Below are positions 27,171-38,396 of a stretch of 64,000 nucleotides of DNA, in pieces. Position numbers and translations under genes: made by a program. Source of the DNA: Drosophila persimilis. Its lineage: Eukaryota > Arthropoda > Insecta > Diptera > Drosophilidae. How positions within the stretch are numbered: position 1 is the first letter of the stretch; the number at the start of each line of letters is the position of its first letter. Where the stretch lies: contig NW_020825350.1 in NCBI RefSeq assembly GCF_003286085.1, positions 806,001 through 870,000 of the forward strand, read 5' to 3'. The notes below the pieces were generated by a model. The model saw only the letters and a program-made list of their open reading frames with translations, ran no database searches and was not told the DNA's origin.

Positions 27171-28084
27171 ATAATAATCCTTCATTAATAGTACATTTTT
27201 TGGCTGGGTTTATTCCTTGAATTGGCTTTGGACGCATCCGTTCCAACACACTTGCAGCACATCAAGAGACCCGGACAGCCAGTCTGACTTCACACAGCGC
27301 GACTATAAAAGGGAAAGGAGAAAGAAGTACTTGGGGACTCGGACCGTACCGCTTTCAATTACCTATGTAGTTGTTATGGTAACTCTCTTGCCTCTATACC
27401 CACCCTTGCAATGATTTTCCAATGACAATGATTAAAGGAACTGATTACAACACATTAATTACCCTCTTTTACCCATTCTAGAACACCTGACACACGTTAT
27501 TACTCCATTCTTAATACTTACATATTTACTTCATAATATTCAGTTCAGATGCACGTCATCACCATCAATGTACGATGAAAATGCAATTGCATAAAAAATA
27601 CTGGCATTGCAGTGCTGATAATTCATAACTGTTCCTTATTCTTAATTATTGTCTCGTTTATTCTAATTCAAAAATATTGATTTTTTATATGAGGCACCAC
27701 TTATTTTAATACATCTTGATCAACTTGTGCGTTTAAACCATTATTTTTTAATTTATTTTGATTTCGGCTTTTCCTCCGCTGCTGTAGATAATGGATATCT
27801 CGCTGTTCTAGCTGAAGTCTGCTGTGGCAACCTCTGCAGAACGATGCTAGTGCTTTGAAGGTGGTAGTGTAGTTCTTTCACAATGATTTCCCCAGTCTTT
27901 CCTTGGTTTACGAATGCTCGGACTTAGTCGCCGCTGCCCAGCGATGTGTCCTGTGCTACGACCAAGCTGATGTTTTCGCTGGTGCCTTGATTCCATTTTC
28001 ATCCTTTGCAAGCTCAGATCGGGGACACTCGCATCTGCAATGCTAGTTCGCTTTTCCCTGGGCTCGTCTGTCTAGCTCTTCTAT
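27171..28084. other. No gene seen
   Basis: AT-rich DNA with no open frame worth reporting on either strand and no recognised repeat. Confidence 0.5.
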
Positions 28085-28515
28085 AACGTAAAACGTAACG
28101 TAACATTCCCTGCAAAACTGTTCGTTACGGTATATAATCGGCTATTGGTGCTGATCAACAATATATGTATACACTTTATGGAATTGGAAACGCTTTCTTC
28201 TACGCGTTTCACACATCCACTTTCACCACAAATCTAGTATACCCCTCTATTCTTCAAGTACCGCGTATAAAAAAGACAGATCTAAACAAATTTCAAGAAA
28301 AATTAAAAATTTGATCAAATGGAATATATAAAACTCTCCCAACGGTTCGACCGATTTATATGATATTTTTGTTTGGTAAAAAATCAATTCGTCCCTTTTG
28401 CAGACAGCGAAACAGCGGGTTGTACTCTTGTGATAACACATTGTTACAATTGTGTTTCAAAATTTCGCCCCACCACCTTCCGCCCGCACAAAGGACTAAA
28501 ATCTGTTGCAAATCA
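28085..28515. mobile_element. Two DINE-1-like fragments in opposite orientation
   Basis: From about 28120 to 28270 the left part of the element lies on the minus strand ('ctgatcaacaatatatgtat', 'ggaaacgctttcttctacgcg', 'agtatacccctctattctt'). From about 28345 to 28515 an internal part lies on the plus strand ('ctcttgtgataacacattgttacaa', broken here, then 'tttcaaaatttcgccccacc' and 'cacaaaggac'). The junction implies an inversion or two nested insertions. Confidence 0.6.
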
Positions 28516-29063
28516 ACCTGCCCACCCCTCTTCTCTTTGAGTACCGCATATGCTCACCGCAAGGAACCTTGCTATGGCAAGGAAAGATAGGGAGAGAGAC
28601 GAAAACACGTGGGAAAGGACAGGATAAAACAGACCATGATGCTCATCCGGATGCACCATCTTGGCTGATATGCGCAAAGCTCCCCAAAGTCCACCCAGCC
28701 ATGATCCCTTACCTGGTCGAAAAATACAAATAACGAAAGGATCCATCCAAAAATAATGTGGACTAGGTTCATGCTTCAGACTCAAGCACGGGTTCAACCC
28801 AAAAATCGTCCTACTTAATTTGCAAAAAATATAATGTGAAATTAATTTGAATTAATTAATTTGTTTATTTGAGTTATACACTTTCTTTACTCCGATATGG
28901 TTTTTCTAATTTAAAAGTCAAAATAAACAGTGCTAAATTTTAAAGTTCTTGCCAAAAGAAGACTAATTTTCCAGCCTAATCAGTCTTTGTAGGCATCCTT
29001 TTGAAATTGATGTATTTTTTTTTAATTCTGCTGTCGAACTTAATTCTTCTTGCGGAGGTCGTT
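28516..29063. other. Downstream flank of the BI-1-like gene
   Basis: No gene. A run of about ten T residues on the plus strand at 29014-29023, about 40 bases beyond the BI-1-like stop codon, would be an A-tract on that gene's strand and may be the trace of a retroposed poly(A) tail. The rest is AT-rich. Confidence 0.4.
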
Positions 29064-29774
29064 CTATGTTCCTTCCGCATTGCGCTTCAAGATGAGTAGC
29101 ACACGACGGAACATGCTCAGTACGTCAAAGAACAGATCCATGGCGTGCTGAACAAAGTCGTGGTGTCCGTTGCGGCACTTCTCGACAATATCTTGGGTAT
29201 CGTAGACTACAAAAGCGGACATAACGAGAACTCCCACATAGAGCTGGATTACTTGCATCGCATACGACTTCACTATCATATTGAAGAGACTCAGTACGGC
29301 CATAGTGTTCAAAGCGCTCACCAACGTCCCGCCGATAAATAGGTACTTGCTTTGCTCGGACAGCAGTGCGGTCAGGGAGAGGGTGATGAAGGTAAAAAAG
29401 GTCCCGATCAGGGCTGTGACGATAATGGAAGGATCGATGCGGCCTACGCATCCCAGCAGCGGCCCTATGGTCTGGCCAGCGAAAAATCCAAAGCCATAAA
29501 GCATGGCCAAACGTAATTGGTAGTTGTTGCCGTCATCCTTGTAGAAATGCAGCCCCAAAACCAACAACAGTGTTAGCACAGCGGCCAACAAACCGAAATC
29601 TAGAACGCCCTCTATTTGGAGCACGCTTCCCACAGCTGTCGCGGCTGCGGTGCTTCCGATGATCATGTACACCTTGCAGAGGTGGTGGCGCACATGTGGC
29701 TCGTAGCGATAGTTGAGACCATTAACACAAGTCTGGAAACAATTGCTAATTTTCTGCGCTACTACGGCGGCCAT
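29064..29774 (-). CDS. Bax inhibitor-1 (TMBIM6) family protein, intronless paralog
   Basis: A 236-codon intact frame with an ATG start. Its length matches Bax inhibitor-1 proteins, which are ER-membrane, pH-sensitive calcium-leak proteins that protect cells from ER-stress death. Recognisable family features are the N-terminal 'YEPHVRHHL..VY' segment, 'LHFYKDDGNN' at about residue 77, six to seven hydrophobic segments, and 'VVYDTQDIVEKCRNG' at about 190. The C-terminal 'HAMDLFFDVLSMFRR' carries the second conserved Asp used for pH sensing. The sequence is clearly related to D. melanogaster BI-1 as I remember it but diverged, and it lacks introns. My inference is a retrocopy of an intron-bearing autosomal parent. 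The open frame over full length suggests it is still functional. It could instead be the sole ortholog that lost its introns. Confidence 0.85.
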   Translation of the reverse strand: MAAVVAQKISNCFQTCVNGLNYRYEPHVRHHLCKVYMIIGSTAAATAVGSVLQIEGVLDFGLLAAVLTLLLVLGLHFYKDDGNNYQLRLAMLYGFGFFAGQTIGPLLGCVGRIDPSIIVTALIGTFFTFITLSLTALLSEQSKYLFIGGTLVSALNTMAVLSLFNMIVKSYAMQVIQLYVGVLVMSAFVVYDTQDIVEKCRNGHHDFVQHAMDLFFDVLSMFRRVLLILKRNAEGT

Positions 29775-32700
29775 TTTTCGTCGAATTTCGCAGGTAAAAC
29801 AGAAATTTTAAGTTCTTATTTATTTTTCAAAAGGATACCTGAATTTGATATATTAACTGACAAACTGCTTTGTACTTGATTTTATATATTTTGATGAGCC
29901 TACTGGTTTCTGTTTAAATATCACAACATTCTCTTAAATTTGGAATATTTTACCTTAATTCCGGCATTAAGTATGTACGAGTATGTACATCAAGTCTTGC
30001 CAGAGAGAAAGTGTGAGCGGAAGCCCTGACTCCCACAATTTCGTGAGAAACGACACAATCATCCGCGAGCTCAAAGTCCAAGCAGCTAGCAAGAGCCTTT
30101 AAAAGTTTAAAGAGCGGTACAGAGAGAGGCTGCGCCCACACCAACGCACTGGCAACAGTCCTGCTCGGCTGCTAAAGTGAAGAAGAGTCTTTCGTCCAGC
30201 AATTGATCTCTTGGAGTAAGTAATTGTTATGGCAGTATCGATGTTTATGCCATGTAAGCTCGGCACCATGCTCATCCTTGCTTGGCAGAGATCCGAGTAG
30301 ACCCAAGCCTCAGAAAGGGGGGTTGACGCAAAATGACATAAAATGGCACCCAAAGACATTTACCCGTGAGACTCGATTTCATTCTTGAAGGGAATTTTTG
30401 GTAAATTACTAAGAATATTTTGAAGATATACCACAATATTTAAATCTACAAACTTATGTATATATATGTATATGTAAATATGCAACAAGTATAATAAATA
30501 TATATATAATATCAATGTGGTATTAAGCTGAAATGATATGGAAAATACAAATTGTAGCGTCACAATAAGCTGTTGTTCATCTGAGACAAGATATCCACTG
30601 GCTTTGACTATCGTTGTGTCTAATCTTTATACCAAGTGTTATACCAAACACGTTTGCATATCTTAATAATTTCTGATGCCACGGAAGCTGATCGATCTAC
30701 GGGTACATTGAGATTTGTCAAATTAAATTTTTCAGCAAATAGATATACATTTTGTTTATTTGTTTCTTAAGTTGTACAAATTAGATATACGAGAAGCGTT
30801 GGCAAAGATGTTATTGCGGTCTGTCTGTGTAGATTTGAGGTTCCCAATAGCTGCAATTTTATGGCTCTTTTCTGTGAATTCATTTTTGTGGCATTTTCAT
30901 TATGGCAACGCCTTTCTTTGCTTTCTCAAACCATTCCCCGCATCCCTTTTCTCTCCATCCGAGCTATCAGCTGCGTGTCCCGATGGTCCTGATGGTCCTG
31001 ATGGTCCTGGCTCCTTGTTGTTGCTGCTCCTTCTGTCGTTGCTGTTGATTCCTAATCAGAAACGTGTTTGCATGTACACAGAGCTAGAGACAGCGGAGTA
31101 CGAATGAGTGGGAGGACTGTCGCTTGAGTAATGGCTGCAATAGGCAACGTGCAACAAGGGCTTCTCGCGCGACTCACCAGAACAGAATGGAACGGAGTGG
31201 AGACAGAGCAAAGGAACCAGAGTGCACTATGTTTTGCTGCTTGCGTGGTTTCATTTTCAATTCTGTTTGCCTCTGCCAACAGTGAGGAAGGGCGACAGCA
31301 GAAGTAACCCTGTGCAACATGCGTTCGACAATCAAGTCAGGCCGCAAGTCAAAAGGCAAAACTTTATTTGCGCAAAGAACGCCCAAAAAAGATAGCCCCA
31401 AAACATAAGTCTGTTTGCCCTTGGAGTCCTTACGGCACAGCAGAGAGGGAGGTTCGGAACTGAACAGAAATTGGAAATGAAAATAGAAATGGAATTGAAG
31501 CCCTACATTTTTTCACCATGCCTATATTCGTTGAATTTGTTTTCGTTTTCATATATGCAGTACTCATTGCTTAATAGAATATGTATCTTTTCTTGAATAT
31601 GAGCATATGAAACAGGCAAAAGGAATATATTTAAGTCTCTATGAGCACTGGGATAACGCGAATCAAAGGAGGGATAGTTACGAGTATCGCCGGAATGCAA
31701 TAACACGAAGAAAAGCCATTTTTCCTGAGGAGCTGTCCCATAGTTTTTAATGAGCTGCAACTTTGAACTTCATCACACAGTCAAATCAAATTCAAAAAAA
31801 TCAAGTTAAATTCCAGCTGAATCACTGGCCTTTCCGAATCATGTAGAGCTAGTTTTTACCGAAACCAGGACATGAGAGATAGAGAAATAGTGATACGTGT
31901 AGCTGTGTTACAATTATGGACAACAATAAAAACCAGATTGAATTCGCTGGATACCAAATATTCTCATATGACTCAACATATATCATCTGATATTGAAAAC
32001 GCAATACTCATTGTTAGCATTCGCTTCTTTCAGCATACAGATCTAAATATTCGTATTAAATACTCGAACAGCCCTCATGGCACCCCTTCTTGCCTTCCAG
32101 CTTAGAGGAAAGAGCCCCAGAGAAAATGAATCAGAAATGGAAGGCCGTTGAACGGGGGGATGACCGAGAATAGTAGAGAGCAGCAGCAGCTGACTCAACT
32201 AATCGTTGTATTCCACACTCGAATACCCTTTGCTCAACGACCATTGACGAAGACATGTGGTGGACGGTGCTAGTCCCTTCCCTTCCTGCATTTGCTTGGA
32301 GAAGTGGGGGTTCTCTTCGATGTGTCATTGTGCAGAAAATACTCGAGCAGAAGAGAACTTCATAGATATCCAGATGTAAGCTGGCAAAAGCAAAATGGCA
32401 GCTCCATAGGTCGGGTATATTTCCCTTACCAACGATGTGCTGAATGGTCAATAGCCTCTCTGTCCACGTTGCCAGTAAGTTTGTATGCATCATCAACTTT
32501 CATTTAATTTCAATACGTCCTAATACTGTGGAACGGCTAATTGTTTCTGGCCAAATAAATCTGTGCTCCAAACATCGATTAATCGTTTTTTATTGAAATT
32601 AGTCCAACAACAATACAATTGTGCTAAAAGTATACGCAAATTGGCTTTGATTTAAACAAACCGATGGCTTTCTAAGGCTAAAATGATTGATGATGACAAC

Positions 32701-33084
32701 GAATAGTACTAAAATCAGAAGATCCATTAGAATAGATGATGAGAAAGCCCATTTTCTTGAGAATTGCAATCCCCCAAGCTACTCCGAATCCAACTACGAA
32801 TATAGTATTCGAGTTCGCATAACACATTCCTCTTCAATTTCTGATCAAAATTGTTTACGTAACATAGGACTAGCAACAGGTAGAGCAAATCTAATTGAAT
32901 GTGATTGTGCAAGTTTTAAAGTTATATAAAAACGATATCATAGGAAACGAAGTTTTATTACGATCAATTACATACAATTTATTACAGCCAATTTTCGGCA
33001 GTATTGCTAACCTGTTGGAGAAATCGAAAGAGGCGATAGTTAAGGGGATCATTGACTTCCATCATATAGACCTGGCCATAACCG
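29775..33084. other. No gene seen
   Basis: No supported gene between the BI-1-like gene and the glycosyltransferase remnant. A 9-bp repeat (GATGGTCCT) lies at about 30978-31006. Open frames such as 30760-31107 (+) and 32131-32496 (-) overlap antisense frames and have no motif. The frame at 32895 (+) leads into the pseudogene below. Confidence 0.4.
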
Positions 33085-33660
33085 ATTCCATGCTAAACGA
33101 GCCTATCGGGGCGGCGCTAATGCAATCGAATCAGACCTACGATGACGTCATCTCAGAGGACTTCTTCAAACTTATTGGATTGGGTACTTTCGGAGGCATC
33201 AGCTGGAACACAGACCTGGTAGGGTTTTCCGCTCTCTTGTGTGCCGCTTGCTGATTTAAGGTTCTCCGATCAAGTGTCGCTGCTGCAGCGCATAACCAAT
33301 CTGGCCCTCGTGTCGTTCGAGTATAATAAACTACTACTACCTGCCCCTTCAGGACTTCTATGGAACGCGGAAGAGCACAGCTCTGGTTTTTCTCAACCGG
33401 CACGTCTCTCTAAGCTTCCCCCGTTCCTACTCGCCCAGCATGATTGAGGTGCGAAGCTTGCACATCAACCGCAAGCGAGAGCCCCTGCCCAAGGACATCG
33501 AAGAGTCTATTAAGGGAGCGAATAGGTATGGTGTCACGATGAACTATGAAGAACTCACAGCTCCGATGCCAATGGTAGCCATTGAGAGGCTCGTCAAGAG
33601 TCTATAGGCCGCTAAGAAGGTGCAAGACCTGTCCGATCCCTATCGGAATCTCTGGGATCG
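33085..33660 (+). pseudogene. UDP-glycosyltransferase (UGT) pseudogene
   Basis: Three frames read in sequence give a UGT backbone. About 33121-33227 has 'SNQTYDDVISE' and 'LGTFGGISWNTDLVG'. About 33250-33335 has 'LRFSDQVSLLQRITNLALVSFEY'-type text (split). About 33354-33606 has 'ALVFLNRHVSLSFPRSYSP' and 'HINRKREPLPKDIEE'. The last piece jumps directly to 'YGVTMNYEELT', which in intact UGTs lies near the C-terminus. The nucleotide-sugar binding signature in between is therefore deleted. Frameshifts near 33230 and 33335, a stop at 33604-33606 and this deletion make it non-functional. Family: insect ER-membrane UGTs that glycosylate small hydrophobic compounds. I cannot name the parent gene. Confidence 0.8.
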
Positions 33661-34891
33661 GCCTGCATCTTCAGTAACCAAAGCAACATAATCCGTTGTA
33701 AAAAATTCTCTCTTGCTCTTTCACCTTTTTTCTCTTTCTCCACCGCTCCACGGCTGTTTGCAGCAGTTTTCCAAGCCGCTCCGCAGCAGCAGATTTGAAA
33801 ATCGTATAAATGATGTCCACATTTTAAGTATCTCAACCTGCCCGACTCGCATCTAAAGTTGCTCCCGCGTTGCATTTGAGGCTGGGATATAAAGTATACG
33901 TTGGAATTACTTGAGGAAACCAGCTACAGCGCGGGCCGAAATCTTAAGACAGATCTGTACAAATTTTATTTGCAAAAACGATCTATTTTCTTTTTATCTC
34001 TCTTCGTCTTGTCTTCTCTTTAATTACAGTACACTTTAATGGTGCCACTTCATGCCATTCTGCTATATGGTGTCATTTCTGTAGCCACGATCGACAAGCA
34101 ATGTATTTAAGCATTCAGACTCCCAAGGCTCGCCCGCGAAGGTAAGTGTAAGTATTTTAAAAGTATTATTTTAATTACAAATATTATTTGCTTATCTACC
34201 GCCTTATCAATCGTAAACACTGGTTTTTTTAATGGTGCGCCAAGACACATCGGCTCAGGTTCCACCGATAATTAAGTTTATGGAAATACAAAAAAAGGAG
34301 GGATTGCTGATAGTCGTTTTCCGTGCAGGTCCGCAGAGTCGCAACATTCATGTGAGCTTGGCTCCCATACCGGTATGCAAGGACAATCGTACTCTGGTTC
34401 GTACTCAAGCGCAATCAGTACAAGTTGTGATCAAATGATCCTAATATTTCTATAAATTTATTTATGTAGGTGAATAATTAGTTAAGTTTCCGAGTCAATA
34501 GTGTCTATGATTTCCGACTTCATAGCTCATTTCATGACTGTACCGATCAATCAATTCGTCATTTTACGTCAGAGTATTACGAGCCGGTCTACGAAGGCGG
34601 CCATAGCAAAGACCACATGATCCCCTCTGTAATGGTGAAACGCCTGGCGATATCGGATCATTTGCATAGCCATAATGAAGGAAGCATTTGCCGGTCAAGA
34701 CTGAGTTTCCCGCAATCTTTTCTCTCTCTCTATCTCTGTCTATATCAGGGGTATCTTAAAAGTAAAGATTGGTTTTGTGAAGAATCGGAAGCAAATGCAG
34801 CGAGTCCCGACGATACGAGTATGATTAAACCAAGACGTTTGGATGATTTTTTATCTGATTGAACAATGGCTTGCTTCAACTTAAGATACGA
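33661..34891. other. Unresolved, possibly decayed gene on plus strand
   Basis: Coding-like pieces with plausible splice sites occur on the plus strand. A segment after a good acceptor ('ctttaattacag' ending near 34028) runs to a donor 'gtaagt' at about 34140. An open frame follows at 34232-34438, then another at 34617-34862. I could not join them in one frame, and no family is recognised. It may be a broken gene or chance. Confidence 0.25.
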
Positions 34892-35526
34892 TCAGGAAAT
34901 CGGCTGGAACTCCTGAGAAGCTTTGATCTGTTGCAGATCTTTTGGCATTTCAGACTGCTTCTGGTTCTGCTCTTTCGGATCAGGCTTTGAATATAAGCAA
35001 ATGAATCGGTTGTACTGCTCGGGCAGTGCAGCACACTCGTAGGGATTATTCTGCCAGCAGGAGATCAGCTCGTCCTCCATCGGTTTGACTTCCCCAGCGA
35101 CTCCTTTGGACCATTCACTTGGGTTTGTTGGAATCAAGAAACTTTCTATCCAAGCAGCATGTCCTATGTGAATGCCCCGCACTCTACTGGAGTAGGTCTT
35201 AACATATGAGTAGTGCTGCAATGCCTCTTCACAGGATTTCCATCAGCATCCCTGTGTAGAAAACAGCGCAAAGCCGTGCTAGTGCGCTTTCTTAGTGCTT
35301 TAATTCTGCTGGCATTGAACTCACCCGTTGTCCCTTGCTTATGCTGGCCAGTTGTTTCGCACATTAAGCTACTAAAGCAACTAGGTGGGATGGCGGTGCC
35401 CCCATTCGCATCCGCCTCTGTTGTCAGCTGTTTTATGGCTAAGTTATGACGTGCCTCAGTCAGAGGCTTAAGTATGTACAAAAAAATAGAACACGAAGAG
35501 AAGGCCAACGAGACGAAACGAAGCAT
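34892..35526 (-). CDS. Candidate two-exon secreted protein, about 178 aa
   Basis: Not recognised. Exon 1 (35325-35526) starts with ATG, encodes a hydrophobic signal-like N-terminus (residues 2-20) and ends at a strong donor, G|GTGAGT. Exon 2 (34892-35226) then reads in phase to a TGA stop and contains 'HAAWIESFLIPTNPSEW' and a cysteine-containing 'CWQNNPYECAALPEQY' segment. The 98-bp intron is a normal Drosophila size. The acceptor that keeps phase (AAG) is not the one with the better pyrimidine tract: using 'ctacacag' 25 bases upstream would give an early stop. So this is either a real gene using the weaker acceptor or a recently broken one. The parent family is unknown. Confidence 0.45.
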
Positions 35527-36580
35527 TAGACACCCTTCACCGATTCATCGATATTTTAATCACAGTCAACATAACTAACAGTCAACAGGGGACTTGCCTT
35601 TAGTATATATTTTCAACTATATATCATACTTTTTGGGGTTGAACTGCAGCCTTTTTTCAGACAATTTAACCAGATTTATGTGTACAAGGGTCTTGGGGGA
35701 TCAGTATTTAATGTCAATTAATGTCATTAAATGTCAATGTACAAATTTTTTTGAAATCGGAGTACTATATCTTTAAGATTGTGAATACCTCAGGATCTCC
35801 TTGCCATTCAATTAAATTACACAAAACATATCTCCGAAAGCTAAACGATTATAGGGTCTGAAATACTTTCCTCTCTGGGATCGGATGCCCTCTGAAAGAG
35901 TATAAAAATACGACGATGTTGGCCAAAAGGTGGAGGGCGCCTGAAAAGGCAAACTTTTATACGATGCTGATGTAGCTGGCATACACAACTTTTGGCTTTT
36001 ACGAGCATGTCCTTTTCACGTCTCCTTGTTGTCGTCTTCTATCAGTAACGGCTTGCCTCTCATCTCTTCGAGAGTTTGGGACCGGGGCTAGGACTGAGAC
36101 TGTGTGTGTCCTTATGGCGTTTTGTGTGACGTTTATTGTCATTTAACTGTGACAAAGTTTAGGGATAAGCACACACAGGCATACAAACATACGAGTTTGT
36201 GCCTAGTCAGGCATCACTCCGCCAGACTAACATGGTGAGGGAGATAATTCCACGTAGAAAAAGTTGAATATCACAACGGCTGTACTGTCTACAATTGCGG
36301 GATCCATAATACAAAAACCAAACGCCAAATAAACGTAAAAGTTCAATCAAAATTTAGCCACAGTCTCTTAAGGGATGAAAGTTTGTTAATCTTCTAATTA
36401 AAATCCTCGGATTGTAAATAGAATTTAATTTGTTCTATGAAATTTCCAATGAAAACGGAGTATTCGCTTGCAATTAAAATGCAAAAACTCAATTAAAAAC
36501 GATGGAGCAAACGCTTGACAAAGTCCTGAGACTTGTAGATATTGTCAATGCAGCGTATAAAAACGAAAATTCTAATAATG
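35527..36580. other. No gene seen; left flank of the palindrome
   Basis: AT-rich DNA without a supportable gene. Homology to the right arm of the inverted repeat begins abruptly at about 36581. I see no transposon terminus at that boundary. Confidence 0.45.
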
Positions 36581-36766
36581 CATCTGCCTCAGTGAAAACA
36601 CATACCAGAGGCAGATATCATTTTGCATGCTACCTCCACTGCCTTGGTCATTAGCAAGAGCCTTAAGCAATAGGCCACCACCCTGTTTACCGTTCTGGAA
36701 TTTCTTAAATAACACAGTCACCCGCTTAGTTTCAGTCAGTAGTTTGTGACTTGTTCTTTTGTTCAT
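36572..36766 (-). other. Coding-like ORF at arm end (left copy)
   Basis: An ATG frame beginning MNKRTSHKLL that stays open for about 64 codons and is matched by 47407-47634 on the right. In both copies a possible donor (CTG|GTATGT) follows 'NDICL', so it could be a first coding exon whose continuation lies outside the arm or was lost. No family is recognised. Low confidence. Confidence 0.2.
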
Positions 36767-37650
36767 GTTGTAAGTAGTATTGATTTACAATTTACACATT
36801 TAGCAGGAGCAGCAATGTGTGGAACACCGCTTCGCAGTGCTACGATCGGCCAATTCTTCGAATTCAATTAAGAAAATGTTCAGCGTCTGCAAGTGGTAGG
36901 TATTTGATGTGTTCATTTGTACATAATGAAATACATACATATACTAGTGGGGTAATTCCATGAAATAGCGCTGCTTGTAGTTTGCGCACCTACTAAAAGA
37001 CGGTTGCTGCTCATAGCACTGCAGGTCCATTCCATTTGAAATGGAAATTCTCAGCCATCGTTAGCTTCTTTCTGCTACTCTCATCAGACATAGGAATCTC
37101 CATCGATGTTTCTGTGAGTATTTGTGAATAAAGTATTTTTCAATTGGTTGATCGACATCTTTGCTTGCTGAAGAACGATGGGACCACAGCGATGGAACGC
37201 CAGCAACAACCGATTCTTCTGATACTTCGGACCCACCGACACCACCCATCAAGAAGCGGAAGACAATTTGAAGACCTTGACAGATGGAATTTTGAAGGAG
37301 GTGGGAGCACGGAACGAAATGCAGAGCGACGCCACCTTGCGATGCATTCGCGTGACGACATTACCTTCACAATAATTTGCCTTGAAGAACAAAATTATTC
37401 TTTACTGTTGCTGCTGGAGTGGTAACCTCAGCCAGTTGATGCCTTGATCATCATTAGGAGCCAGGATGCCTTGATCATCAACTGGCTGGTGAAGCCACTG
37501 CAGCAGCAACAGTCCAGACCATCTTGTTATTGAAGACAAAGTTAGGACCGGAGCCAAAGGAAATCTGGACTATTTCGGACTATCTGCTGATAATATTTTG
37601 ATAACGTTTTTACAAATTGAATAAAATTAGATAACTAAATACTCGAACTA

Positions 37651-38172
37651 ATTTAAAAACGAGGGTGAACGTTGTGAGTCGCTGCTACGGCCGCGACTCT
37701 ACACTTATACCCGATACTCAGTCAGTACGGCTTACCTCCGCCAGAGTGCGCACACATTCATGAAGAAGAGTGTGTAAGAAAGAGACAGACGGAAAACTGG
37801 TAGATATGGTTATTCTCTACGCTTATGTCTATACGTTTTTTAATTTTCTCGCATCTTAAAAATTTTGGATGCCACAGACTTTCGTCTTTTGCAGTGTCGG
37901 AAGGGGGCCAGGCGAAATTTTGAAATAAACTTGTAACAGTGAGATATCACAGAAGTGTGGATACCAAATTTGAATACTCTAGCTTTAATAGTCTTTGAGG
38001 TCTATGGATGCCACAGATTTTCGTCTTTTGTGGGAGCGGAAGGGGGTGGAGCGAAATTTCGAAATGCACTTGTGCAGGTTCGATATCACAGGAGTGTGGA
38101 TATCAAATTTGGTTGCTCTAGATCTTATAGTCTCTGAGATCTAGGCGCTCATAAGGACGGACAGACAGACAT
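37651..38172 (-). mobile_element. DINE-1-like Helitron, full length, in left arm
   Basis: Runs from 'aaaacgagggtgaacgttgtgag' (shown broken; the terminal GAACGTTGTGAG box is clear) through 'tatacccgatactcagtcag', 'gaagagtgtgtaagaaagag', 'ccacagactttcgtcttttg' and 'gatatcacagaagtgtggat', to 'ggacagacagacatgg'. The internal 'tttcgtcttttg..ggaaggggg' module occurs twice. It is mirrored exactly in the right arm, so it inserted before the duplication or was copied by conversion. Confidence 0.8.
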
Positions 38173-38396
38173 GGAGGAGGAGGAGCTCGATCTCTCTTTC
38201 TCGTTCTCTCACAAGATATTTACAAACATAGATGGCACCAAGCTCTGCTTTCCTGATAGCCCTGGGGTAAATGATGACAAATGATGATAAATTTGTTTTT
38301 ATAGTATGTAAAAAACGTTTTCTGTAAAAGCTTTTATTCTCATCAAAGAATGTCTGTTAAATTTCTACATTCTACGAATTTTGAACGTTAAATTTG

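Noticed and set aside
28750..28810. A tRNA-like B-box sequence (GGTTCAACCC)
   Set aside because: No acceptor stem, anticodon arm or A-box could be folded around it.
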